NCBI RefSeq assembly: GCF_002407065.1
Contig: NZ_CP023564.1
Location: 1,426,001-1,490,000 of the forward strand
Length of the DNA: 64,000 nucleotides
Source of the DNA: Brachybacterium ginsengisoli
Lineage (GTDB): Bacteria; Actinomycetota; Actinomycetes; Actinomycetales; Dermabacteraceae
Direction of reading: 5' to 3'
The notes under the pieces were generated by a model. That model had not been told where the DNA came from. It did no database searches and worked only from the letters and a program-made list of their open reading frames with translations. Position numbers and translations under genes: made by a program. Below, one piece after another: positions 21,338 to 29,344 of this stretch (the first letter of the stretch is position 1; every line of letters starts with the position of its first letter).

Positions 21338-21739
21338 TCAGCCGATCTCCAGCACGGTCACGCGCCAGCCCGTATGGCGCAGCTCCCACCGCATCGCCAG
21401 GAATCGTGCACGGTCGGGCTCGCGCAGCACGCAGCTGGCCTCGACCGTCTGCTGGTTGACCACGCAGATCCGCACGCCCGTGACCATCATCTGGCGTTGC
21501 GGCGCATAGCCGGTGGTCGCGCGCAGCCGGCGCGTCAGCGAGGCGCGACGCGCGAGGTTCTGCCCCACCTCCGGGGTCACGAGGCGCGCCAGCGAGTTCT
21601 CGGGCCGCATGTCGCGCACGATCTCGATGGCACGGCGCGCCACGGGTGCGACCAGCGCCTCGACGGAGCGAGGGTCCTCCGGGGCGAAGGCTGTCGCACC
21701 GGCGACGGACTGGGCGGTGCGCTGGTCGGTGGTGGTCAT
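21338..21739 (-). CDS. Rv3235 family protein
   Basis: This 133-residue protein resembles the actinobacterial Rv3235/DUF6459 family, with ARRAIEIVRDMRPENSLARL near residue 35, an arginine-rich middle, and the ending RARFLAMRWELRHTGWRVTVLEIG. The function is unknown. Conserved placement next to secA and a LysM gene is shared with mycobacteria and many Micrococcales. The ATG overlaps the stop of the LysM gene upstream by 4 nt, so the two are one transcription unit. It converges on secA with a 20-nt gap. Confidence 0.82.
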   Translation of the reverse strand: MTTTDQRTAQSVAGATAFAPEDPRSVEALVAPVARRAIEIVRDMRPENSLARLVTPEVGQNLARRASLTRRLRATTGYAPQRQMMVTGVRICVVNQQTVEASCVLREPDRARFLAMRWELRHTGWRVTVLEIG

Positions 21740-22626
21740 GGCGTGTCCTGAGGGGTCAGTGCGGAGGGGACGGTGAGTTCCTGTCCGGGCTCGAGGAGGT
21801 CCGGATCTTCGCCGAGGAGGTCACGGTTGGCCTCGTGCAGCAGCGGCCAGGCGGCGGCGATGTCCTCGGGATCCGACGGCGCGGGCCCCAGGAGCTCGTC
21901 CGAGATGCTCCACAGGCTGTCCCCGCGGTCGACGACGACGGTGCGCACCGGCAGCTGAGCCGGTCCGCGGGAGGTCGGGGCGCCTGTCGACGGTCCAGAG
22001 GTGCCGGAGCCGGACGCCACGTCTGAGCCCCCGGAAGCAGCTCCCGCCGGGGACGTCCCCGGATCTCCGTCCCAGCCCAGAGGCGGCAGGCGAGGAGAGG
22101 TGTCAGGTCGCTCGGCGGCGCCGCCCTCCGGGGCCGACGCCTCGGCTGCGGTGTCAGCGGGCTCGGTCCCGCCCGCGTCGAGCTCTGCAGACTGGGTGAG
22201 GGGAGCCGGCTCGAGATCGGGACCGGTCGACAAGGAGTCCTGAGCGGCCAGGCCGGGTGCCAGGGTGAGGGCCGTGGTCGCCGTGGCCACCGCCGCTCCA
22301 CCCACGAGGCGGCGAGCCAGTCGGGGCGCGAGCACCCGCAGCATGACCAGCACGGCGGCACCGGTCCGGCTGGCTGGGCCGGCGAGCAGGATCATCACCG
22401 CGAGTCCCCAGACCAGCGCCAGATAGGCGCACAGCAGAGTGCCCATCACGGCGAGGCCGAGCAGCACCCAGGCGATCAGGGTCTCGTGCCCCTGGGAGGA
22501 CTCCAGCAGGTCATGCAGGGTGGGGATCGCCAGGCCCATCGCGGCGGCGCTGGCCGCCGCGATCACCCCGCACACCAGACTTGCGCCGGGTCTGGCCGGT
22601 GCGGGTGTCGACGTGTCCTCGTGCAT
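21736..22626 (-). CDS. LysM domain membrane protein
   Basis: This 296-residue protein has hydrophobic segments at about residues 17-38 and a long one around LIAWVLLGLAVMGTLLCAYLALVW, and a further segment before the AAQDS junction. A long Pro/Ser/Gly/Thr linker follows, and then a C-terminal LysM domain (VVVDRGDSLWSISDELLG to LEPGQELTVP) expected to bind peptidoglycan or related glycans. The ATG at 22626 has a GGGGGGA ribosome site just upstream on the coding strand, so longer in-frame starts were rejected. It is translationally coupled to the Rv3235-family gene. Confidence 0.83.
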   Translation of the reverse strand: MHEDTSTPAPARPGASLVCGVIAAASAAAMGLAIPTLHDLLESSQGHETLIAWVLLGLAVMGTLLCAYLALVWGLAVMILLAGPASRTGAAVLVMLRVLAPRLARRLVGGAAVATATTALTLAPGLAAQDSLSTGPDLEPAPLTQSAELDAGGTEPADTAAEASAPEGGAAERPDTSPRLPPLGWDGDPGTSPAGAASGGSDVASGSGTSGPSTGAPTSRGPAQLPVRTVVVDRGDSLWSISDELLGPAPSDPEDIAAAWPLLHEANRDLLGEDPDLLEPGQELTVPSALTPQDTP

Positions 22627-22881
22627 GGATCCCCCCGAGAGTCGTGCATCGCCGCGATGAGTGGAAGTCATGCCGGATGATGCAGTTTGATCGCGTTTGG
22701 TGTTCGTTGCGATCTTTCCATGCAAAGTAGTCGCATGTGATGTGTTTCGCAAGATCCTTCAGGCACCGTGTGGACGGGGAGCACGTGGGGAGGATGCGTG
22801 GTCCAGTCACGGCAGGATGCCCGGTCGTCGGGCTCTCAGCGCGCTGGAGCGCACGCCGGTGCGTGGCCCTACAGTGGGGCC
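22627..22881. promoter_or_regulatory. AT-richer divergent intergenic region
   Basis: This 255-nt spacer separates the leftward LysM operon from the rightward 22882 gene. The part at 22660-22770 is conspicuously AT-richer than its surroundings, with runs such as tttgatcgcgtttgg and gatctttcc, so it probably holds promoters for one or both directions. Only the TACAGT of the rightward gene could be placed. Confidence 0.4.
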
Positions 22882-23427
22882 ATGCGATTCGAGCGGATCT
22901 TCGACGATCTCGAGGGCCAGTTCGCGCACCACGAACAGGAGGAGGTGCGCGCGGTCTCCGAGGACCTCACGCGGGCAGAGCTCGCTCAGCTCACCCTCGC
23001 CGATCGCTTCCGAGGAGCGGAGGGCCATCGGCTGACGCTGCATCTCGGCGCGACGCTCCGGGTGAGCGGCACGGTGCAGGAGGTGGGCTCGGACTGGGTC
23101 GTGCTCGCGGAAGCCGGGGGGAGGCGCAGCGCGGTGGTCCCGCTGCCCGGGATCGCCATGATCGAGGGACTGCCTCCCCGGGTGCGGCCCGCGGAGGAGT
23201 CCCTGCGTGCACCGCGGCGCCTGGGCTCCGTCCTCCGGGAGATCGCGCGGGACCGGAGCGTGGTGCGGGTGGAAACAGCGGCAGGCTCGGTGACGGGCAG
23301 GATCGCCGCGGTCGGTGCCGACGCCATGGACCTCCGCTCACTGCCCACCGGGGAGCCCACCTCGGTGCCGGGATCAACTCGGATCACCGTGACGCTCGCG
23401 GGGCTGCTGCTCGTGCAGCTGCGGTGA
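22882..23427 (+). CDS. Uncharacterised actinobacterial protein with two Sm-like beta segments
   Basis: I do not recognise a named family for this 181-residue protein. It has an N-terminal amphipathic helix (RFERIFDDLEGQFAHHEQEE), then two similar beta-rich stretches, RLTLHLGATLRVSGTVQEVGSD given as LHLGATLRVSGTVQEVGSD and RVETAAGSVTGRIAAVGADAMDL. These look like a duplicated small-barrel fold of the kind that tunes ligand or RNA binding; that is an inference. Leaderless start: TACAGT at 22870-22875 is 6 nt before the ATG. It lies between the divergent LysM operon and the convergent helix-turn-helix gene. Confidence 0.7.
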   Translation: MRFERIFDDLEGQFAHHEQEEVRAVSEDLTRAELAQLTLADRFRGAEGHRLTLHLGATLRVSGTVQEVGSDWVVLAEAGGRRSAVVPLPGIAMIEGLPPRVRPAEESLRAPRRLGSVLREIARDRSVVRVETAAGSVTGRIAAVGADAMDLRSLPTGEPTSVPGSTRITVTLAGLLLVQLR

Positions 23428-23466
23428 GCTCTCGCACGAGCGGCGCCGAACCGGGGTCCCGAGGAG

Positions 23467-23706
23467 TCAGCGAGCTCCGTCGGCCTTCGCACGCTCCTGG
23501 CGACGCTCCTCCTCGAGAAGGGTCTCCGTGGCCTTGTAGCTGCGCTGGATGTACGACTCGAGCTCCGTGGTCTCGACGCGCCACTGTCCACGGCCACCGA
23601 CCTTGATCGCCCGGAGCTCGCCGGAGCGCACCAGGGCGTACGCCTGCGAGGCGGAGATGCAGAGCGTCTCCGCGACGTCGCTGAGCGGCACGAAACGAGG
23701 TGGCAT
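23467..23706 (-). CDS. BldC-like MerR/excisionase-type helix-turn-helix protein
   Basis: This 79-residue protein consists of a single DNA-binding domain: FVPLSDVAETLCISASQAYALVRSGELRAIKV, given here as PLSDVAETLCISASQAY and LVRSGELRAIKVG, then GRGQWRVETTELESYIQR and a charged tail. The wing WRVE...LESYI is the HTH_17 pattern found in BldC and excisionases. In actinobacteria this small regulator is conserved near secA/SAF/CpaE genes. GGAAGGA precedes its start on the coding strand. Not a phage excisionase by context: no integrase or attachment site is present. Confidence 0.85.
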   Translation of the reverse strand: MPPRFVPLSDVAETLCISASQAYALVRSGELRAIKVGGRGQWRVETTELESYIQRSYKATETLLEEERRQERAKADGAR

Positions 23707-23931
23707 CGAGGGTCCTTCCGATCATTCCCACCGGGGAGGGTGTTCCGACAGTCTCTCACCTTCGGAGGGTCCGGGATCCCTGCCTGTGGAAGAGTCCCCT
23801 GGGAACTGTTGGCAGGCAGCTCGGTGCACCGAGTTCTCCACAATGGGGCGGCTTCGGCCCCATCGGAGCCCTCGCTGACGTAGCCTCCCGTCAGATCCCG
23901 GTGACCTGAGCCGGGCGAGGGGGAGGAGCCG

Positions 23932-24576
23932 ATGGTGGGGGCCACTGCAGCGATGATGAGACTGCGCACGCCGCGATGGAAGGATCCGCGGCTGATCGTC
24001 GGAATCGTCCTCGTGGTGGCCAGCGTGCTGATGGGGGCGGTGCTCGTCTCCCGTCTCTCGGAGACGACCTCCGTGCTCATCGCCCGGTCGGCGATCGTCC
24101 CGGGCGACACGATCAGCGCGGAGGACCTCGTCGCCGTCGAGCTGCGTCTCGGCGAGCAGACGGATCGCTATCTGGGAAGCGTCGACGCGATCCCGGAGGG
24201 ATCCGTCGCCCTGCGCACGATCCACCCCGGCGAGCTCGTGCCGATGTCGGCGGTCGGGCAGTCGGAGGAGGTCCAGCTCCGGCCGGTGGTGATCCCGGTG
24301 GATGCATCGGTCGCGGAGTCCGTCGTGCCCGGGGCGACGGTGGAGCTCTGGCACACCGCGCCGACCACGGAGGACGGCACGGAGATGCGAGCACGGATGC
24401 TCGTCCCTGATGCCGTGGTGCGCAGCGTGGACGAGGGCAGCACCTTGGGGATGCAGAAGATGTCCGTCGAGGTGCTGGTGCCCAGCGACAGCCTCGGCGA
24501 GGTGCTCGAGGTCCTCTCGCAGGATCAGCAGCTGGATGTCATCGGCATCCCGGGAGCCCACGGACTCGCCCCGTGA
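23932..24576 (+). CDS. SAF domain protein, CpaB/RcpC-like
   Basis: This 214-residue protein has one N-terminal transmembrane helix (LIVGIVLVVASVLMGAVLVSRL), then a SAF domain (VLIARSAIVPGDTISAEDLVAVEL) and a beta-rich C-terminal region with VVIPVDASVAESVVPGATVELW. SAF proteins of Flp pilus loci (CpaB/RcpC) act at the outer face of the assembly system. A strong GGAGGAG lies 4 nt before the ATG. The ORF overlaps the CpaE-like gene by 4 nt. The rest of a Tad/Flp locus is not adjacent; its damaged remnants lie about 12 kb away (37512-43015). Confidence 0.83.
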   Translation: MVGATAAMMRLRTPRWKDPRLIVGIVLVVASVLMGAVLVSRLSETTSVLIARSAIVPGDTISAEDLVAVELRLGEQTDRYLGSVDAIPEGSVALRTIHPGELVPMSAVGQSEEVQLRPVVIPVDASVAESVVPGATVELWHTAPTTEDGTEMRARMLVPDAVVRSVDEGSTLGMQKMSVEVLVPSDSLGEVLEVLSQDQQLDVIGIPGAHGLAP

Positions 24577-25838
24577 TCGACATCGTCCTGTGCGCCTCCG
24601 GCAGCGACGAGGTGCGCATCGTCCATGACCTGGCGACCGGCCAGGGTGGTGAGGCGCGGGTGGTGCGTCGCTGCGCCGATCTCGCCGAGACCCTCGCGGT
24701 CACGGCGGCGGGCATCGGCGACGCGGTGGTCATCGACCTCACGGTCCGCGGCCTCGGGCGCGATGTGCTCACGGCGATGATGCGCGATGCCGCCGTGGTG
24801 GGACTGCGGCCGGTCGACTCCCCGGAGAGCACGATGCTCGGACTGCGCCACGTGGTGTCCTCGGAGGCTCCGGTCGAGGAGATCCTCGCGGCGTTGGAGT
24901 CGGCCGTCCATGGAGAGACCGCGGAGGACGGCGACTGGGTCCAGGAGGCCGTGCCTCCGGAGCCCGGAGCCGAGGGGCGGATGGTCGCGGTGTGGGGGCC
25001 GGTCGGTGGGCCGGGTCGGTCCACGATCGCCGTGAACCTGGCCGCCGAGGCCGCCGCCGCAGGGCGGGAGACGGTCCTGGTCGATGCGGACACCTACGGG
25101 CCGGCGCAGAGCCAGATGCTCGGGGTTCTCGACGAGGCACCCGGGCTGGTCGCGGCCGCGCGGGCCCATGATCGCGGCACCCTCGACGAGGAGACGATGG
25201 ACTCGCTGCTCCCGCAGGTCCAGCCCCGGCTGCGTCTGCTCAGCGGCATCGGCGTTCCCGGGCGCTGGGCCGAGCTGCGGCGCAGCGCGCTGGACGGCGT
25301 GTGGAGCGCTCTGGCACGCCGCGGAGGACTGGTGATCGCCGATGTCGCCGCGGTGCTGGAGGAGGACGAGGAGCTCAGCTACGACACCGCGGCACCGCAG
25401 AGGAACGCCGCGGCGATCAGCGTCCTCGAGGCGGCGGACGCGGTGATCGCCGTCGTCTCGGCGGATCCGGTGAGCATCACGCGCCTGCTGCGCGACCACT
25501 CGCGGCTCAAGGAGCTCGGGGTCACCGAGCTCCACGTCGTCGTCAATCGCGTGGGTCCTCCCGTCCCGGGGGAGCGCCTGCGGGAGCTCATCGGCTCGCG
25601 CCTGCCGCTCGCCTCGTTGAACCTGCTGCCGGACGACCCTGCGGCCTGCCGCGCCGCGGCCTGGGACGGAGCTCTGCTGGCCGAGTCCGCCGCGCGCTCC
25701 GCCCTGCGCCGGGGCCTCCGCGACCTCGCGGCGTCCCCAGCGGTCCTGGGCGACGCCCCGGCGCCCGTCATCGCCCCCGACCGCGCGGCACCGGCGTGGC
25801 GACGACGGCTGGGAGCCGGTGAGAAGATGACCTCATGA
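24573..25838 (+). CDS. CpaE-like/MinD-type ATPase
   Basis: This 421-residue protein has an N-terminal receiver-like alpha/beta region (to about residue 110) and a MinD/ParA-type ATPase domain. Its P-loop reads GPVGGPGRSTIAVNLA, with Arg where the deviant Walker A usually has Lys, followed by TVLVDADTYGPAQSQMLG and VVSADPVSITRLLRDHSRL. In Flp pilus systems CpaE localises the assembly machine. Arginine-type P-loops of this kind occur in other actinobacterial CpaE-like proteins, so activity cannot be excluded. The GTG overlaps the SAF stop by 4 nt, and the next gene overlaps its 3' end by 4 nt, so the three form one operon. Confidence 0.82.
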   Translation: MIDIVLCASGSDEVRIVHDLATGQGGEARVVRRCADLAETLAVTAAGIGDAVVIDLTVRGLGRDVLTAMMRDAAVVGLRPVDSPESTMLGLRHVVSSEAPVEEILAALESAVHGETAEDGDWVQEAVPPEPGAEGRMVAVWGPVGGPGRSTIAVNLAAEAAAAGRETVLVDADTYGPAQSQMLGVLDEAPGLVAAARAHDRGTLDEETMDSLLPQVQPRLRLLSGIGVPGRWAELRRSALDGVWSALARRGGLVIADVAAVLEEDEELSYDTAAPQRNAAAISVLEAADAVIAVVSADPVSITRLLRDHSRLKELGVTELHVVVNRVGPPVPGERLRELIGSRLPLASLNLLPDDPAACRAAAWDGALLAESAARSALRRGLRDLAASPAVLGDAPAPVIAPDRAAPAWRRRLGAGEKMTS

Positions 25839-26281
25839 GGCTCTATCTCCCGCTGACCCCGCAGGACCGGCCGGCGATCCAGGACGCCCGTGCGAACGTC
25901 GACCTCGAGGAGGGGCGTGCGGCGTGGGCCGTGACGAGCGAGGCGAGCGCGGATCGTCCCGGCGAGGACGAGGAGGACCTCGAGTACGAGGCGCTGCAGG
26001 ACGCGGTGCACGTCGCCTTCACCGGCGCTCGGAGCACGGAGCGGGTGCTCGTCATCGCCGCCGACGTGCCCGATGGCGCCGTCCTGCCGGCGACGGAGGA
26101 CGGGGGAGCGTTCGGCATCCGCCTCCGCGAGCTCCGCTCGGCCAGGATCGCCAGCTTCCATGTGACCGAGCAGACCGCCGAGGCCGCCGACGCGGACGAC
26201 ACGGACCCGGCGCTGCTGTGGTTCGACGCCGGGGAGGGCTCGGAAGCGCTCGAGTTCCTGGACGCCGCCGCTGGCGCCTGA
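25835..26281 (+). CDS. DUF6912 family protein
   Basis: This 148-residue acidic protein begins MRLYLPLTPQDRPAIQDA, the opening signature of the actinobacterial DUF6912 family, and contains RVLVIAADVP and LWFDAGEGSEALEFLD. The function is unknown. The ATG overlaps the CpaE-like stop by 4 nt, indicating coupled translation. Confidence 0.78.
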   Translation: MRLYLPLTPQDRPAIQDARANVDLEEGRAAWAVTSEASADRPGEDEEDLEYEALQDAVHVAFTGARSTERVLVIAADVPDGAVLPATEDGGAFGIRLRELRSARIASFHVTEQTAEAADADDTDPALLWFDAGEGSEALEFLDAAAGA

Positions 26282-26319
26282 GCCGCACCCGATCTCCGAA
26301 CCGCCCGATCTCGGCGCCG

Positions 26320-26367
26320 CTCAGACGCGGCGCTGCTCAGACGCGGCGCTGCTCGGACGCGGTGCAG
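26320..26367. repeat. 16-bp tandem repeat, three units
   Basis: Units at 26320-26335 and 26336-26351 are identical (ctcagacgcggcgctg). The third (26352-26367) has three changes. They lie in the 120-nt gap between two convergent genes. No clear terminator hairpin was seen in that gap besides these repeats. Confidence 0.8.
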
Positions 26368-26401
26368 CTCGACTCCGGGCCGAGCCCGGAGGTGGAGCCG
26401 A

Positions 26402-26908
26402 TCAGTCGGTGCGCGACTGCGCGTAGGACCGCGCGGAGCGCTCCTCGGCACGGAGCACGGTGGAGACGTACGGGACGGCCGCCTTCTCCAGACGCGGCCC
26501 CAGCAGCGGGATCTTCGCGACCAGGTCCCCGTCGATCTCGAGGCTGCTGCTCGACTCGCCGCCGGGCACGAGCCGCATCGTGCCGGTGAGACCGGCCGGG
26601 GTGCCGGCGACCTCGAGCGTCATCGTCCCCTGACGGGCGCCGTCGGCGCCCGGCGCGGACCAGGCCTGCGTCTCGTGGATGGTCACGGCGGACCCGACGA
26701 AGGGCCGCACCATGTCCGGCACCCGATCGGTGGGCATCGCCAGCTCGGTGCGGACCGTGAAGGCCCCGGCGGGGTCGCCCTGCACGGACGACTCCGCCTT
26801 CGAGGCACCGAGCGTGGTGCGACGGATCGCGGTGTACTCGGTGTCGGCGTACATGGCGGCGGCATCTGCGGCCGACAGCGGGAGGTTCAACGTCTCGCGA
26901 AGCTTCAT
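26402..26908 (-). CDS. DUF2505 domain-containing protein
   Basis: This 168-residue protein resembles DUF2505, an SRPBCC/START-like family: KLRETLNLPLSAADAAAMYAD at the start, then DRVPDMVRPFVGSAVTIHETQAW (in parts), MTLEVAGTPAGLTGTMRLVPGG and a final helix VPYVSTVLRAEERSA. Family members are thought to bind hydrophobic ligands; the ligand is unknown. AGGAAGGA precedes the ATG on the coding strand. It is convergent with the DUF6912 gene and divergent from pdtaS. Confidence 0.85.
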   Translation of the reverse strand: MKLRETLNLPLSAADAAAMYADTEYTAIRRTTLGASKAESSVQGDPAGAFTVRTELAMPTDRVPDMVRPFVGSAVTIHETQAWSAPGADGARQGTMTLEVAGTPAGLTGTMRLVPGGESSSSLEIDGDLVAKIPLLGPRLEKAAVPYVSTVLRAEERSARSYAQSRTD

Positions 26909-27020
26909 CCTGGTCCTTCCTCGGAACTGTTCGGCCTCAGCCTAGGGCAGGGGCGACGTCTCTCCGTGACCGACCGCGGGACGGTCACAGGCGGTCGGCT
27001 CGGGCACCTATCCTGTCTGC

Positions 27021-28514
27021 ATGCCGAGCCTGTCCAAGTTCCTCGCCGACAACCGTGGTCTCTCCGAGAAGGAGGCCGACTGGTTGCAGCACCTGGTCGG
27101 TGACTGGAACCTGCTCTCCGACCTGCTGCGCGCCGACCTGGTGCTGTGGATCCAGGAGGAGGAGGGCGCGCTGGCGGTCGCGCACTGCCGCCCCGCCACC
27201 GGATCCACGGTCTATTACGAGGACCCGGTGGGGAGCATGAGCGGCGACGGCCCCGAGGGCACGGAGATCGCCAGGCTGCTGGCAGGGGGCGAGTCCCTCC
27301 GCAGCACCATGTCGATGGAGCGCGAGGGCCGCACCGCCGTCGGCCTGCTGGTCCCGGTCCGCAAGAACGGCCGCACCCTCGCCGTGCTGGCGGCCGAGAG
27401 CCCGGACGACGACGCCAAGACCTCGCACAACGAGACCCAGAAGAGTCGCCTGGGCAGCAGGCTGCTGGGGATGCTCGAGAACGGTGCCTTCCCCATCGAG
27501 GGCGCCCCGATCCCGCCCCGTCGTGGTGCGCCGCGTGTCGGCGACGGCGTGGTCGAGCTCGACGAGGCCGGAGTGGTCCGCTGGATCTCCCCGAACGCGA
27601 TCTCGGCCTTCCACCGCTTCGGCATCGAAGGGGACATGGAGGGCATCACCCTCGCCGAGCTCTCGACCGAGGTGCTGCAGTCGCGCAGCCCCGTGGACGA
27701 GTCCCTCCCGCTGGTGCTGATGGGGCGGGCCGCCTGGCGATCGGACATGCAGGCTCGCGGCGGGACGCTCTCCCTGCGGGCGGTGCCGCTGACGGATCAG
27801 GGCACCCGCACCGGCGCGGTGATCCTGGTGCGCGACGTGACCGAGCTGCGCCGCCGGGAGCGCGAGCTGATCACGAAGGACGCGACGATCCGCGAGGTCC
27901 ATCACCGGGTCAAGAACAACCTGCAGACGGTGGCCGCGCTGCTGCGCATGCAGTCGCGGCGCATGAAGACCGATGAGGCGCGCGAGGCGCTGGCCGAGGC
28001 GATGCGACGGGTGTCGACGATCGCGCTGGTCCACGAGTCGCTCCTGCAGGGATCCCAGGAGGCGGTGCACTTCGACGAGGTGATCGATCGGTGCCTGCGT
28101 CTCGCCGTCGACGCGGCCAGCGCGACCGTCCACCGGGCGGGATCGCCGCAGCTCGCCGAGGCCCAGGTCGAGGTGCGCACCGAGAAGATCGGTCGGGTCG
28201 GATCGATCCGAGCGGAGGAGGCGACGCCGCTGGCGCTGGTCGTCACGGAGCTGGCCACCAACGCCGTCGAACACGGGCTCTCGGAGACCGGGGGAACGCT
28301 CACGATCCGCAGCGAGCGCACCGGCTCGCACCTGGTGATCTCCATCGAGGACGACGGTCGAGGGATGGGGGCGGCCAAGCCCACGGGCCTCGGCACCAAC
28401 ATCGCGCTGACTCTGGTGCAGGGACAGCTGGGCGGCACGCTCACGTGGGAGAGCCGTGGCGACGGCGGCACCTGTGCGGTGGTGGACGTCTACCTGGATC
28501 CGCTCACGCTCTGA
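27021..28514 (+). CDS. pdtaS: Sensor histidine kinase PdtaS
   Basis: This 497-residue soluble kinase has an N-terminal GAF-like domain (LSKFLADNRGLSEKEADWLQ onward), a PAS-like domain around residues 165-280, a HisKA_2 motif REVHHRVKNNLQTVAALLRM with H294/H295, and an HATPase domain with VVTELATNAVEHGL and DDGRGMGAAKPTGLG. This is the layout of mycobacterial PdtaS, whose partner PdtaR is an ANTAR RNA-binding antiterminator; no pdtaR is in the window. TATCCT at 27009-27014 is 6 nt before the ATG, suggesting a leaderless transcript. The convergent whiB1 next door reproduces the mycobacterial Rv3219-Rv3220c neighbourhood. Confidence 0.93.
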   Translation: MPSLSKFLADNRGLSEKEADWLQHLVGDWNLLSDLLRADLVLWIQEEEGALAVAHCRPATGSTVYYEDPVGSMSGDGPEGTEIARLLAGGESLRSTMSMEREGRTAVGLLVPVRKNGRTLAVLAAESPDDDAKTSHNETQKSRLGSRLLGMLENGAFPIEGAPIPPRRGAPRVGDGVVELDEAGVVRWISPNAISAFHRFGIEGDMEGITLAELSTEVLQSRSPVDESLPLVLMGRAAWRSDMQARGGTLSLRAVPLTDQGTRTGAVILVRDVTELRRRERELITKDATIREVHHRVKNNLQTVAALLRMQSRRMKTDEAREALAEAMRRVSTIALVHESLLQGSQEAVHFDEVIDRCLRLAVDAASATVHRAGSPQLAEAQVEVRTEKIGRVGSIRAEEATPLALVVTELATNAVEHGLSETGGTLTIRSERTGSHLVISIEDDGRGMGAAKPTGLGTNIALTLVQGQLGGTLTWESRGDGGTCAVVDVYLDPLTL

Positions 28515-28549
28515 GACCTGCGCTCTGAGATCCTGTGCTCAGAGGTCTC
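28513..28549 (+). terminator. Stem-loop at the end of pdtaS
   Basis: GAGAC (28513-28517) and CTCTGAG (28523-28529) pair with CTCAGAG (28538-28544) and GTCTC (28545-28549), leaving a bulge on the left arm and an 8-base loop. It starts within the stop codon. No T tract is present, so its terminator role is tentative. Confidence 0.5.
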
Positions 28550-28718
28550 CTGCGGAGCGGTCTCGCGCTGCGGTCTCGCGCTGCGGGACGAGGGTGCCGT
28601 GCTTCTCGGGGAGTCCCGGTTCTCGGGGTGCCCCGGTTCTCGGGGGTGCCGGGGCGGAGGGAGCCCGGAGAAGGCCTGCGGCGCCGTGACGGTGAGGTCG
28701 CGTCGCCGCAGGGTGGGA

Positions 28719-28967
28719 TCAGCCGGCGCGGCGGGCGCGGGCGTTGCGGCGCTTGAGGGAGCGGCGCTCATCCTCGGAGAGACCGCCCCAGACGCCGGAG
28801 TCCTGACCGGACTCGAGCGCGAACTTGAGGCACGCCGTCATGACGTCGCACTTCTGGCACACCGCCTTCGCCTCCTGGATCTGCGTGATCGCCGGTCCGG
28901 TGTTCCCGATGGGGAAGAACAGCTCGGGATCATGGTTGAGGCACTCGGCACGGTGGCGCCAGTCCAT
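28719..28967 (-). CDS. whiB1: WhiB1-type iron-sulfur transcription factor
   Basis: This 82-residue protein starts MDWRHRAECLNHDPELFFP and has the four cluster-binding cysteines C9, C37, C40 and C46 (CQKCDVMTAC), the turn motif SGVWGGLSEDERR and the basic DNA-binding end LKRRNARARRAG. The FFPIGNTGPA segment is typical of WhiB1, which binds a nitric-oxide-sensitive 4Fe-4S cluster and the sigma factor. The start was placed at 28967 by homology; a longer ATG at 28994 would add nine residues unlike the family. AGAGAG lies upstream of the chosen start on the coding strand. Confidence 0.94.
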   Translation of the reverse strand: MDWRHRAECLNHDPELFFPIGNTGPAITQIQEAKAVCQKCDVMTACLKFALESGQDSGVWGGLSEDERRSLKRRNARARRAG

Positions 28968-29344
28968 CGTCACTCTCTCTTTCCAGGACGCCACGCCTCA
29001 CCCCGTGGGGCGCGACGCGGCGAGGGTCGCTCCCCAGGGGGGCGTTCTCGGGTCAGCGACTCGTCGAGGCGGGACCGGGAGCGGAAGCTCGAGCGGTGCC
29101 CGTCGGCGTGACGAGTCGCTGTCCATTCTCTGGGCAGGTCGCGGCCTCGACAAGGGTCTCCGCCCGCCGACCTGGTGTCACTTCCCACACCATCCCCGGA
29201 CCTCGTGATGCCGGGCACGAAGGCGTTGCATCCGGCCCGGGAAAGTGCTGAGCGGGGCAGGAGCAGGGCGACGGTCGAGGGCCGGTGGGCGATGCGGGTC
29301 GCACGTCGGCGGACCCGGCTCCCCACGACCATTACAGTGCCACC
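28968..29344. promoter_or_regulatory. whiB1 upstream region
   Basis: This 377-nt spacer contains no convincing gene. It separates divergent whiB1 from the small membrane gene at 29345, so it should hold the whiB1 promoter and a long 5' leader. It contains one clear dyad (29173-29192), and the -10-like TACAGT at 29333-29338 serving the rightward gene. Confidence 0.55.
29173..29192. promoter_or_regulatory. Dyad in the whiB1 upstream region
   Basis: TGGTGT and ACACCA flank an 8-nt spacer. Mycobacterial whiB1 is controlled by cAMP receptor proteins binding imperfect palindromes; this site is only loosely similar (GTGT/ACAC), so the identity of any binder is a guess. Confidence 0.3.

Noticed and set aside
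23467-23706. Prophage excisionase
   Set aside because: The helix-turn-helix type overlaps with excisionases but there are no phage genes, and BldC-like proteins are conserved at this location.
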